A stretch of DNA of 64,000 nt from Streptomyces wuyuanensis. Its GTDB lineage: Bacteria; Actinomycetota; Actinomycetes; Streptomycetales; Streptomycetaceae. The notes under the pieces are model-generated. The model made no database searches, had not been told where the DNA came from, and saw only the letters and a program-made list of their open reading frames with translations. The stretch lies in NCBI RefSeq assembly GCF_900103455.1, contig NZ_FNHI01000017.1, positions 116,002 through 180,001 on the forward strand, in the 5' to 3' direction. The position numbers and the translations under genes are program-made. Positions 52,392 to 60,108 of this stretch are shown piece by piece (the stretch's first letter is position 1; each line of letters begins with the position of its first letter).

Positions 52392-52954
52392 CAGGGTCTC
52401 CCTCCCGTCCCGACCCGCGTCATGATCTCGCAGAGCGCCCGGTCGTCGAAGATGCGCGAGGTCGGGATCCGCACGGTGGTCCGACGCCGGCCCGTCACCG
52501 GGTGGCCGGCCAGATTGGTCCAGTAGCAGCAGTGCCGCAGATCGAGGCGGTCGTGCCCGGCCCGCAGCCACTCGTCCCGGGCCCGCGGCACGATCATGAC
52601 GACGAGGATCTTGTGCACCGACACGGGTGTACGGGCCAGCTTCACCAGGTGGTCGTTGTCGAGCGTGAAGGAGAACGCGGGCCCGCGCGGGTGCGGCGCG
52701 AGCTGGTAGGTGGCTTTCAACTGCACCTTGATGGTGACCTCGTCGTCGACGGTGTGTCCGGGGGCGCTGTGGCTGACGTGCCAGTCGATCCCGTTGTCGG
52801 GGAACGGCTGGGACAGCGAGCAGCCGGCGGCGGCCGCGACCGCGTGGAGGTACCCCACCTGGAGCGTCTCCATGCAGGCGGTGGTGGCGAGTGCTCCGCG
52901 CAGCGGTGCGGTCCGCTCGGGCAGCGCACCCGGTTCGGGCTGCGCGAGCGCCAT
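52391..52954 (-). CDS. DUF4365 domain protein (PD-(D/E)xK nuclease-like)
   Basis: The 187-residue protein matches the DUF4365 pattern: GIDWHVSH (residues 55-62), then a strand VTIKVQLKATYQ in which QLK replaces the E-x-K of PD-(D/E)xK nucleases. RTPVSVHKILVVMIVP follows. DUF4365 domains occur in predicted nucleases, some in defence loci. Here it is coupled to a 422-residue partner in chromosomal core. It diverges from the exonuclease gene by about 170 bases. Confidence 0.85.
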   Translation of the reverse strand: MALAQPEPGALPERTAPLRGALATTACMETLQVGYLHAVAAAAGCSLSQPFPDNGIDWHVSHSAPGHTVDDEVTIKVQLKATYQLAPHPRGPAFSFTLDNDHLVKLARTPVSVHKILVVMIVPRARDEWLRAGHDRLDLRHCCYWTNLAGHPVTGRRRTTVRIPTSRIFDDRALCEIMTRVGTGGRP

Positions 52955-53126
52955 GGCTCCGTCTGCCTTCCGGGCTGTGCCGATGGTTTGTCCTCACGAC
53001 GGACCGTCAACATCGCGCCCCGTCATCTGTGTTGTCACCCGCCTGCGTAGTGCGCAAACAGTCCGGGTATCACCGATTCGGGCAGGGGATATCACCATCT
53101 GCCAGGCATGGGCGAGGAGTTCGGGG

Positions 53127-53855
53127 ATGACGCGATGGTACGAAGGGCCCCTGGCCGCATTTGACACCGAGACGACCGGGGTGGACGTCGAGCACGACCG
53201 GATCGTGTCGGCCGCGCTCGTGGTCCAGGATTCGCCGGGAGGACGCACGCGCGTCACCGGCTGGCTGGTCAATCCGGGCGTGCCGGTGCCGGCCGAGGCG
53301 ACGGCCGTGCACGGCCTCACGGAGGAGCATCTGCAGCACAACGGCCGCTGGCCGTCGCCGGTGATGGAGGAGATAGGCCGGTCGCTGGCCGAGCAGTGTG
53401 CGGCGGGCCGCCCCCTCGTGGTGATGAACGCGCCGTTCGATCTGACCCTGCTGGACCGCGAACTGCGCCGCCACCGCGCCTCGTCGCTGGCGCGCTACCT
53501 CGAGAACGTCCCGATGTGCGTGCTGGACCCTCGCGTCCTGGACAAGCATCTGGACCGCTACCGCAAGGGCCGCCGCACGCTCACCGACCTGTGCGAGCAG
53601 TACGCGGTCGAACTGGCGGGGGCCCACGACGCGGCGGCGGACGCGACCGCCGCGCTGGACGTGGTCCGGGCGGTCGGGCGCCGTTTCGCCGCACGCCTGG
53701 AGCGGCTGTCGGCGGCGGAGCTGCACACACTGCAGGCGGTGTGGCACGCGGCTCAGGCGCGGGGGCTACAGGCGTGGTTCGCGCGGAACGGCTCGGAGGA
53801 GTCGGTGGATCCGGCGTGGCCGCTGCGCCCCGAGATCCCGGCCCAGGCGGCATGA
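53127..53855 (+). CDS. DEDDh 3'-5' exonuclease (DnaQ-like)
   Basis: The 242-residue protein has all exonuclease motifs: FDTETTG with Asp13 and Glu15, NAPFDLTLLDREL with the middle aspartate, and AHDAAADATAAL with His and Asp. The C-terminal 60 residues extend beyond the nuclease fold (LQAVWHAAQARGLQAWF) and resemble Streptomyces proteins labelled 3'-5' exonuclease or DNA polymerase III epsilon-like. It is not the main replicative proofreader as far as can be told. ATG at 53127 follows GAGGAG by seven bases. Confidence 0.93.
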   Translation: MTRWYEGPLAAFDTETTGVDVEHDRIVSAALVVQDSPGGRTRVTGWLVNPGVPVPAEATAVHGLTEEHLQHNGRWPSPVMEEIGRSLAEQCAAGRPLVVMNAPFDLTLLDRELRRHRASSLARYLENVPMCVLDPRVLDKHLDRYRKGRRTLTDLCEQYAVELAGAHDAAADATAALDVVRAVGRRFAARLERLSAAELHTLQAVWHAAQARGLQAWFARNGSEESVDPAWPLRPEIPAQAA

Positions 53856-53890
53856 CCGGCGTTCCGGACAGCCCGGCGGGCCGGACACGG

Positions 53891-53924
53891 GTACGGGTGC
53901 CCCGCCGCTTCGGGACACCCGTAC
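53891..53924 (+). terminator. terminator of the exonuclease gene
   Basis: GTACGGGTG...CACCCGTAC arms with an inner CCCCG/CGGG pairing and one bulge lie about 36 bases beyond the stop. Confidence 0.6.
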
Positions 53925-54042
53925 GTTCCGTGGGGCCGGGCAACGGCCGCCGGTTCAGACCCTAGCCGGTCTCCCCCGCCCGGGCGCCGGCCCGCCGGCA
54001 CCGGGACGTGGGGAAGACCGTTCCGCCCTCATGATGAAGGCG

Positions 54043-54058
54043 ATTGGTCTGGACCTCT
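54043..54058 (+). promoter_or_regulatory. possible DasR operator (dre)
   Basis: ATTGGTCTGGACCTCT matches the dre consensus A(C/T)TGGTCTAGACCA(G/C)T at 14 of 16 positions. It has no obvious target gene: the exonuclease gene ends upstream, and the next plus-strand gene begins more than 400 bases away. Confidence 0.4.
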
Positions 54059-54212
54059 CCCTGTGCATTGAATCCAATGGCCGGGACGGCGTCAAGGAGC
54101 AGGTGGGAGCCGGTTCCAACACCCGGCATCACACGGCCCCGGTGACGGCCTGTCAGATCCGGTGGGCCGCATCCCCTCGACACCGTCGCCCGCGACCACC
54201 GGGGAACGCGCA

Positions 54213-54242
54213 AGGCCGGTCCGTCAGGTGACGGACCGGCCT
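54213..54242 (-). terminator. terminator of first tRNA-Val
   Basis: A perfect 13-base stem AGGCCGGTCCGTC with complement around AGGT starts eight bases beyond the tRNA 3' end. Confidence 0.75.
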
Positions 54243-54249
54243 CTGCCTG

Positions 54250-54321
54250 TGGGCGATACTGGGTTCGAACCAGTGACCTCTTCGGTGTGAACGAAGCGCT
54301 CTCCCGCTGAGCTAATCGCCC
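54250..54321 (-). tRNA. tRNA-Val (anticodon CAC), copy 1
   Basis: The 72-base cloverleaf has acceptor GGGCGAT/ATCGCCC, anticodon stem CTTCG/CGAAG with loop TTCACAC, T-arm CTGG-TTCGAAC-CCAG, and discriminator A. The 3' CCA is not encoded. It differs from the second copy by one base in the D-loop. Confidence 0.96.
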
Positions 54322-54488
54322 GGGAACGCACTGAACCATACAGGTACCGGCGGGTTTCCTTCAAACTCCCTTTCCGGCCTCCGGAGGCCCCTCGCGCGGA
54401 GTCCGGCACCGCGCAGGTACGTACTCACCGGCGATCTGAGTATCCGCGCGCATTCCGGCGGACTGTGTCCCGCGCCACACTCGCCGCC

Positions 54489-57071
54489 ATGGAGAACGTA
54501 CTGCCGCCCGCCGAGGAGCTCCGGCTCATCGATCGCGAGCTGGTCCAACTCGATGCCCGCCGGGCCCAGTTGCTCACCCGCAGGGCGTGGCTGCTGACGG
54601 CCCTCAGGGCCGCCGGTCACGCGCCCGCGCCCGCCCAGGGCCCCGGCCGGCCCCCGGGGACGGCCGCCGAGACGTCCCCGCCGAGCGCACAGAACGTCCT
54701 GCTCACCCTGGGCGGGATCCTGCTGACGATCGCCGCCGTCGCCTTCACCCTGGTCAGCTGGGGGCACATGGGCATCGGCGGCCGTGCGCTCGTCCTTGGC
54801 GCGGTGACCGTCACCGCCCTCGGGACGCCGCTCCTGCTGCTGCGCCGCAAGCTGGTCTCGACCGCGGAGTCGGTGGCCGCGCTCGGCCTCGTCCTGACGG
54901 TCCTGGACGCGTACGCGCTGCGGCGCGCCGTCCTTCCCTCGACGGACGCCCTGGTCTACACGGCCGTCGCCGCCGCGGTGCTCGCCGCGGTGTGGGCGGC
55001 GTACGGGCGCGCCTTCGGCGGGCTGCGGCTGCCGTTGCCGGCCGCCGTGGTGGCGGGACAGCTGCCGCTGCCGCTGTGGGCACTGGCCGCGGGCGAGAGC
55101 ATCGAGGTCACCGCGTGGGCGACGCTGGCGACCGCCGGTCTCGATGTCGTGATCGCGCTCGCCGCCCGGCGGGCTGCCGTCCGGGCGCTCGCGGTCGCGG
55201 GCGCCGTGACGGCGGGCGGCTGGTCCCTGCTGACCGGCGCCTGGCTGTCCGTGTCCGCGGAGTCCCCCGCCGACTCGGTGGAACCGGCCCTGCTGCTCCT
55301 GGCGGCGGGAGCGCTGGCCGTGGGTGCCGCGTGGCGCGCACCGGCGGCCGCGGCGGCGGCCTCGACCGCCGGCGCTCTCGCGGCGGTCGCCGCCGTCGGT
55401 GGTGTGCTGCGGACGGTGGTGCCGGCGGACTGGGCCGTGCCCGTGTACCTGCTGTGCGCGGCGGCGCTGCTCCTGGCCGTCCGCGTCCGGATGCCGCGGG
55501 GCGTGCTCACCGGACTCGGGGTCGCCTCCGGCCTGGTCCACGGCGCCGCGGCGCTGTGGGCCGCACCGGTCGTGCTGCTCGCACTGACCGGACCGGCCGC
55601 CACCCTCGAGGACGTGTGGGGCGGAGCGCCGGTCCGCGATGTCGTCCTGCCGGGCGCCGCCACCGCCCCGGTGGTCCTGGCAGCCGTGGCCGTGACGCTG
55701 TGGGCTGCGCCCCGGTTCCTGCCTGCCGCGCAGCTGTCCCGTCCCGCAGTGGAGTGCTGGGCACTCGTGGCGGCGTGGTCGGCCGTCGTCGCCGCCCCCG
55801 TCGCCCTGTCGCTCCCACTGGGCCCCACCCTGGCGGTCCAGCTGGCAGTGACGGCCGCGGCCCTCGCGACGGCGGCCCGTCCGTCGCTCGTGGCGGCCTT
55901 GCCGCCGACGGCGGCGGAGGCGGAGCCCGGAGCACAGCCGCGCCCGGCGGGCCCCTCCGCCGGGACGGCCCGCGACGGCCGCGACGCGGCCGAGTCGTCC
56001 GGCGGCCCCGCGGGCGCTGCCGCGGGAGCGGCCGCCCCCGGCGACACCTCCGGCGAGGAGCACACCTCCGCGCCGCCGCAGTCCGCCGCCCGCGCGCACG
56101 ACCCCGTCCGCACCCTCGCCGGGACGGCACTCGCCTGCGGGCTGGCGTCGGCGGCCGGCGCGGCGCTGCTCGGGCTGGCGAGCCGGCCCGCCACCTTCAC
56201 CGCGCTGGGCGTCCTGGTGGTGCTGAACGCCGCCGCCGCCGTCGCGGCCCGGGGGCTCGTCCGGATCGTCGTCGCCTGCGCCGCCGTGGTGGGCACGACG
56301 GGGCTCGTGGCCGCGGCGGCGGCGGCCGCGGAGCTGCCCGGCCACCGCGTCGGTCTCGCGCTCCTCGCGGTACCGGCGGCGGCCGCGCTGCTCGGCGCCC
56401 GGCTCGGCAGGCACCCGGTCGCCGCCGCGGTGGAGGCAACGGCGGCCGCGACCGTACCCATCGCCGTGGCGCTCGCGGTACCGCACCCGCCGACCCTGGC
56501 GCTGGTGCTGGCCCTCGCGGGCGTGGTGGCCGCGGGCACGGCGGTCAGGGCCGAGCGCCGGCCCCTGGCCGGGTACGTCGCCGCCGTCCTTTTCGTCACG
56601 GCGACCTGGGTGCGCCTCGCCGCGTCCGGGGTGGACGTGCCCGAGGCGTACACGCTGCCGGTCTCCGTCCCGGCGCTGGCCGTGGGTGTGCTGCGGCGGC
56701 GCAGGGATCCCTCCGCCTCGTCGTGGGTCGCCTACGGTCCGGGGCTCGCCGCGACGCTGGCGCCGAGCCTTCTGGCGGCCTGGGGCGACACCGACTGGCC
56801 GCGTCCGCTGCTGCTGGGCATCGCCGCGCTCGGCGTGACGCTCGCCGGCGCCCGTCTGCGGCTGCGAGCCCCGCTGCTCCTCGGCGGCCTGACGCTCGCC
56901 CTGGACGCGCTGCACGAGCTCGCGCCGTACGTCGTCCAGGTCGTCGACGCCCTGCCGCGCTGGCTGCCGCCCGCGCTGGCGGGGCTGCTGCTGCTGGCCG
57001 TGGGCGCGACGTACGAGCAGCGGCTGCGCGACGCACGCCGGCTTCGGGAAACCCTCGGCCGGATGCGCTGA
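54489..57071 (+). CDS. large polytopic membrane protein (SCO7613 C-terminal domain-like)
   Basis: The protein is about 860 residues long. A helical N-terminal segment (PPAEELRLIDRELVQLDARR...) is followed by roughly 20 hydrophobic helices. They are split into two halves by a disordered, Pro/Ala/Gly/Glu-rich linker at about residues 480-540. The composition is strongly biased to Ala, Leu and Val. Its function is unknown; Streptomyces genomes annotate such proteins by an SCO7613-type domain. The ATG at 54489 is taken from the homologous start; an in-frame GTG at 54465 is possible and neither has a good ribosome binding site. It lies between two tRNA-Val copies. Confidence 0.85.
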   Translation: MENVLPPAEELRLIDRELVQLDARRAQLLTRRAWLLTALRAAGHAPAPAQGPGRPPGTAAETSPPSAQNVLLTLGGILLTIAAVAFTLVSWGHMGIGGRALVLGAVTVTALGTPLLLLRRKLVSTAESVAALGLVLTVLDAYALRRAVLPSTDALVYTAVAAAVLAAVWAAYGRAFGGLRLPLPAAVVAGQLPLPLWALAAGESIEVTAWATLATAGLDVVIALAARRAAVRALAVAGAVTAGGWSLLTGAWLSVSAESPADSVEPALLLLAAGALAVGAAWRAPAAAAAASTAGALAAVAAVGGVLRTVVPADWAVPVYLLCAAALLLAVRVRMPRGVLTGLGVASGLVHGAAALWAAPVVLLALTGPAATLEDVWGGAPVRDVVLPGAATAPVVLAAVAVTLWAAPRFLPAAQLSRPAVECWALVAAWSAVVAAPVALSLPLGPTLAVQLAVTAAALATAARPSLVAALPPTAAEAEPGAQPRPAGPSAGTARDGRDAAESSGGPAGAAAGAAAPGDTSGEEHTSAPPQSAARAHDPVRTLAGTALACGLASAAGAALLGLASRPATFTALGVLVVLNAAAAVAARGLVRIVVACAAVVGTTGLVAAAAAAAELPGHRVGLALLAVPAAAALLGARLGRHPVAAAVEATAAATVPIAVALAVPHPPTLALVLALAGVVAAGTAVRAERRPLAGYVAAVLFVTATWVRLAASGVDVPEAYTLPVSVPALAVGVLRRRRDPSASSWVAYGPGLAATLAPSLLAAWGDTDWPRPLLLGIAALGVTLAGARLRLRAPLLLGGLTLALDALHELAPYVVQVVDALPRWLPPALAGLLLLAVGATYEQRLRDARRLRETLGRMR

Positions 57072-57079
57072 CCGGGTGA

Positions 57080-57099
57080 CCCTCCTCGCGCGAGGAGGG
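57080..57099 (+). terminator. palindromic hairpin after the membrane-protein gene
   Basis: CCCTCCTCGCGCGAGGAGGG is a perfect palindrome starting nine bases after the stop. It is followed immediately by a second, longer hairpin. Confidence 0.6.
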
Positions 57100-57103
57100 C
57101 ACG

Positions 57104-57142
57104 CCGAAGGCCCCGGAGACTTTCGGTCTCCGGGGCCTTCGG
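57104..57142. terminator. bidirectional terminator (membrane-protein gene and second tRNA-Val)
   Basis: A perfect 17-base stem CCGAAGGCCCCGGAGAC with complement around a five-base loop lies ten bases beyond the 3' end of the second tRNA-Val and 33 bases beyond the plus-strand gene. Confidence 0.8.
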
Positions 57143-57151
57143 TCCGGGTGG

Positions 57152-57223
57152 TGGGCGATACTGGGTTCGAACCAGTGACCTCTTCGGTGTGAACGAAGCG
57201 CTCTCCCACTGAGCTAATCGCCC
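57152..57223 (-). tRNA. tRNA-Val (anticodon CAC), copy 2
   Basis: It has the same 72-base structure as the copy at 54250-54321, with anticodon loop TTCACAC and a single D-loop difference (GTGGGA in place of GCGGGA). Both are on the minus strand. Confidence 0.96.
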
Positions 57224-57276
57224 GGGCGCACCGCACACATTACCCCATGTCAGCGGTGCCTCATGACCACCTGACC

Positions 57277-57304
57277 ACCGGCCGGGAAGGGCTCTTCGGC
57301 CGGT
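57277..57304 (-). terminator. terminator of the PGPGW protein gene
   Basis: An eight-base perfect stem ACCGGCCG with complement around a 12-base loop lies 17 bases beyond the stop. Confidence 0.5.
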
Positions 57305-57320
57305 CGCCGTCAGGCGTGGG

Positions 57321-57779
57321 TCACTGTTCGATCTTCCAGGGCATCATGATCCCGAACTTCCAGAGGTAGATCGCGCACAGCACGCCGACGATCACCAGGC
57401 CGACGGTGGTCAGGATGATGTTGCGCCGGCGGACCTTGGGGTCGAGCGCCCGCTGTGCCGCCTCGGTCACTTTCCGTTTCGTCCAGTGCAGTACGAGCTG
57501 CGCCCAGACGAACTCGGTCGCCCAGATCGCCATGCCCGCGAAGATCACCAGCCAGCCCGGCCCGGGCAGCGGGAGCATGATCACTCCGGCCACGACGACG
57601 GCGAGGCCGACGATGAAGACGCCGACCTGCCAGCTCAGATGAAGCGTCCGGCGTCTCTTCACGAACTCGGGCGCCCTCGAGCCCAGAATCGGCTGGGCGG
57701 GCGCGGTCACATCCCCCGTGGCGGTGCCCCGGGCCGCTGTCGCGGCAGCCCCGGCCCGCTCGTCACTCTCCGCATTCAT
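57321..57779 (-). CDS. PGPGW / TIGR02611 family membrane protein
   Basis: The 152-residue protein has a charged N-terminus of about 45 residues. Two adjacent membrane helices follow, carrying the family signature LPLPGPGWLVIFAGMAIWATEF (the PGPGW motif and following segment), then a cytoplasmic KRKVTEAAQRALDPK loop and a third helix. The function is unknown. It diverges from ssgB with 188 bases between the start codons. Confidence 0.92.
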   Translation of the reverse strand: MNAESDERAGAAATAARGTATGDVTAPAQPILGSRAPEFVKRRRTLHLSWQVGVFIVGLAVVVAGVIMLPLPGPGWLVIFAGMAIWATEFVWAQLVLHWTKRKVTEAAQRALDPKVRRRNIILTTVGLVIVGVLCAIYLWKFGIMMPWKIEQ

Positions 57780-57967
57780 AAACCCAACGTACCCGACGAA
57801 TCGGCCCGCCGGTATGACCGCACGGTCGTACGTGGGACTCCTCCGTACGGGGTACCCCAAGGATCACAAAACAGACAGAGGGGTTTACAACGGCACCGTA
57901 GGTGGCATGTCGATTTCGCCGACGTGCGAATCCCCGAGCGCACACTGAGCGAAAGGCCCTGGCGCTT

Positions 57968-58381
57968 ATGAACACCACGGTCAGCTGCGAGCTGCACCTG
58001 CGCCTCGTTGTGTCGAGCGAGTCCTCACTGCCTGTACCCGCGGGCCTGCGGTATGACACGGCCGATCCGTATGCCGTGCACGCCACCTTCCATACCGGAG
58101 CCGAGGAGACGGTCGAATGGGTGTTCGCCCGCGACCTTCTCGCCGAAGGCCTTCACCGGCCCACCGGCACCGGCGACGTCAGAGTCTGGCCGTCGCGCAG
58201 TCACGGTCAGGGCGTCGTCTGCATCGCACTGAGCTCTCCGGAGGGCGAGGCCCTGCTGGAGGCCCCGGCGCGGGCCCTGGAGTCGTTCCTGAAGCGGACG
58301 GACGCCGCGGTCCCACCCGGCACGGAACATCGCCATTTCGATCTCGATACCGAGCTCTCGCACATCCTGGCGGAAAGCTGA
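57968..58381 (+). CDS. ssgB: sporulation-septum protein SsgB
   Basis: SsgB, recruited by SsgA, marks sporulation division sites and recruits FtsZ. The 137-residue protein is the highly conserved SsgB rather than another SALP: it runs MNTTVSCELHLRLVVSSESSLPVPAGLRYD and ends HFDLDTELSHILAES (given here in short pieces of the whole). GGGTAC (57850-57855) upstream resembles a sigma-H/sigma-B type -10, which fits published sigma-H control of ssgB, but no clear -35 is seen. No exact BldD box is found in its 188-base upstream region. Confidence 0.97.
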   Translation: MNTTVSCELHLRLVVSSESSLPVPAGLRYDTADPYAVHATFHTGAEETVEWVFARDLLAEGLHRPTGTGDVRVWPSRSHGQGVVCIALSSPEGEALLEAPARALESFLKRTDAAVPPGTEHRHFDLDTELSHILAES

Positions 58382-58462
58382 ACCAGGGCGAGCGCAGCAG
58401 GTGCCGTCCGACTCGGGGAGACGGCACCGCACGGACACGGACAACCGCATAGGGCAGGCTCC

Positions 58463-58500
58463 GGCGCCGTCGTCGCGGAATCCACCGCGACGACGGCGCC
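58463..58500 (+). terminator. ssgB terminator hairpin
   Basis: A perfect 16-base stem GGCGCCGTCGTCGCGG with complement around AATCCA lies about 80 bases beyond the ssgB stop. Confidence 0.75.
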
Positions 58501-58577
58501 GTCGCGTTCGGCGGGGACCGGCTAGAGTCAGCGCAATTCGGCGGGCGCCCAGCCCGCAGCAGGCCAGGGAGCGAATC

Positions 58578-59144
58578 GTGCTGATCCCTCACGACACCCG
58601 CATCGCCCTCGACATCGTCGTCGATCTGGTGAACACCGCGCCCGAGCGCGCCGGCAGTCCCGAGGTCGACGAGCTCGGCGACGTGTCGTCGCTGTACACG
58701 TTCGTGAAGAAGTACAACATCAGCGACGTGGGCGAACTCGGCGAACACGACCTGAACGCCGTGCTCGAGGTGCGGAGCCGGTTCGAGGAGGTGTTCGCGG
58801 CCCCGGACGCCCGCACCGCCGCCGAACTCATCAACCGGCTCGTGACCTCGGCGGGGACCACACCGCAGCTGACGGACCACGACGGCTACGACTGGCACGT
58901 CCACTACTTCGCGCCGGGCGCCTCGGTCGCCGAGCACCTCGCGGCCGACTGCGGCATGGCGCTGGCGTTCATGATCGTGGCGGGCGAGCAGGAGCGGCTG
59001 CGGCGGTGCGAGGCCCCCGGCTGCGGCCGCGCCTTCGTCGATCTGTCCCGCAATCGCTCGCGCCGCTACTGCGACAGCCGTACCTGCGGCAATCGCCTGC
59101 ACGTCGCCGCCTACCGGGCGCGCCGCAGGGAAGCGGCCGGCTGA
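58578..59144 (+). CDS. CGNR zinc-finger (ABATE-type) regulator
   Basis: The 188-residue protein has an ABATE-like helical domain (about 1-130, starting LIPHDTRIALDIVVDLVNT). A C-terminal CGNR zinc finger follows, with cysteines in CEAPGCGRAF and YCDSRTCGNR. The family is thought to contain transcription regulators with ligand-sensing N-domains; the target is unknown. GTG at 58578 follows GGGAGC. TAGAGT (58523-58528) may be its -10. Confidence 0.92.
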   Translation: MLIPHDTRIALDIVVDLVNTAPERAGSPEVDELGDVSSLYTFVKKYNISDVGELGEHDLNAVLEVRSRFEEVFAAPDARTAAELINRLVTSAGTTPQLTDHDGYDWHVHYFAPGASVAEHLAADCGMALAFMIVAGEQERLRRCEAPGCGRAFVDLSRNRSRRYCDSRTCGNRLHVAAYRARRREAAG

Positions 59145-59167
59145 GTTCCAGTCGGGTCACCTTCGGC

Positions 59168-59320
59168 TCACAGCAGGAAGAGGTCGTGGACCGCGGCCAT
59201 GAGCAGAAGACAGCCGATCACCCCGAGGAAGATCATCAGGGGCGGCTGGGAGAGCGCGAAGAGACAGCCACGCGGCTCGTCGGAGGGGGCGGGGGCCTGG
59301 CCCCGGGAGGTATCCAGCAT
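59168..59320 (-). CDS. 50-residue membrane miniprotein
   Basis: A short minus-strand frame encodes a 50-residue peptide. It has a polar N-terminus MLDTSRGQAPAPSDEPRG, then LFALSQPPLMIFLGVIG, and continues as a single hydrophobic helix to the C-terminus. Third codon positions are almost all G or C, as in real Streptomyces genes, and the helix begins after a PP turn. It fills an otherwise empty stretch of about 310 bases. The ribosome binding site is weak. I recall similar short proteins at this place in Streptomyces, but cannot confirm it here. Confidence 0.65.
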   Translation of the reverse strand: MLDTSRGQAPAPSDEPRGCLFALSQPPLMIFLGVIGCLLLMAAVHDLFLL

Positions 59321-59457
59321 CTCGGGGTGATGATGACGCAGGACCGGCCCCGATGATCGACCAACACGCGTGAACGCCGGGGGAGTTCACCGGATCCCGT
59401 GGTACCGCTCGCCGTCGGCGCCGCACGCCGCCGCCGCGACGGGCCGTCTCCCTCGGC

Positions 59458-59913
59458 TCAGATGCCGTGCTTCTTCAGGATGGCCTCGATGTCGCTGAAG
59501 TCGTCGTCCGTGCCGGCGGCCGGCTGCTTCCCCTTGGGCTTGGCCCTTCCCCCGGGCTCCGCCGCCGGACGTCCGGCCTTGCCGAGTGCTGGAGCCGAGG
59601 CGGAGGGCGCGACCGCATGCGGGCCGGTGCCGCCGTCCCCGACGGACGCCCTCGCCGCCCTGCGCCGCTCGACGGCACGCGTGGTCATGAACAGTCCCCA
59701 CGCCGTGCCCAGCACTCCCACGCCGACCCAGGCCGTGGGGCTGAAGACCGTGCCGGCGGCCCACTCGACGACGCCCGTCAGCACGAGGCCCAGGGGAACC
59801 AGCGCGTACGCCGCGACGCGGGCCGCGGTGAGGAAACGCTTCCGGTACGCCGCGACCGCGGCGATGCCCAGCCCGGCCGCGGACACCGCGGCACAAATCG
59901 TCTCGGCAAGCAT
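59458..59913 (-). CDS. small membrane protein with conserved acidic/basic C-terminus
   Basis: The 151-residue protein has two or three hydrophobic helices (about residues 4-20, 30-52 and 58-78). A disordered Ala/Pro/Lys-rich linker follows. The C-terminal motif DDDFSDIEAILKKHGI looks like a short docking peptide. The function is unknown. It diverges from the DsbA-like gene, with 195 bases between the two start codons. Confidence 0.85.
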   Translation of the reverse strand: MLAETICAAVSAAGLGIAAVAAYRKRFLTAARVAAYALVPLGLVLTGVVEWAAGTVFSPTAWVGVGVLGTAWGLFMTTRAVERRRAARASVGDGGTGPHAVAPSASAPALGKAGRPAAEPGGRAKPKGKQPAAGTDDDFSDIEAILKKHGI

Positions 59914-60108
59914 CCGGTCCTCCAGGCGAGCGGGACGGCACCCCGGGGGCGACCCGGGGGATTGCGGTCACCTCCATCCTGCACCGGTCGGCGGGGAAGG
60001 GGCCACGGTCCCGCCCCACCTCAGGGAGATCTCCGGGACGTCCTCCTCCTCAGGTGCCGGGGAGGTCCGGGTTGGGGCCACGCCGGCACGGCTGGAAGAC
60101 TGGCTCCC

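Larger units (their letters stand above)
53856..54249. other. intergenic region between exonuclease gene and first tRNA-Val
   Basis: These 394 bases contain a terminator for the exonuclease gene, a DasR-like site, and the hairpin that ends the tRNA-Val transcript, each annotated separately. A stretch near 54030-54110 is less GC-rich than its surroundings. Short frames there on both strands lack convincing ribosome binding sites. Confidence 0.5.

Noticed and set aside
54031..54231. 66-codon plus-strand frame, and an overlapping minus-strand frame of 125 codons
   Set aside because: There is no ribosome binding site, the third-position bias is poor and no family is recognised. The plus-strand frame runs into the tRNA terminator hairpin and the minus-strand frame reads through the tRNA itself.
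54312..57236. 974-codon open frame on the minus strand spanning both tRNA-Val regions
   Set aside because: It reads through a tRNA and antisense to the membrane protein. It is Arg/Gly-rich without domains, and the plus-strand gene has hydrophobic helices and correct codon bias.
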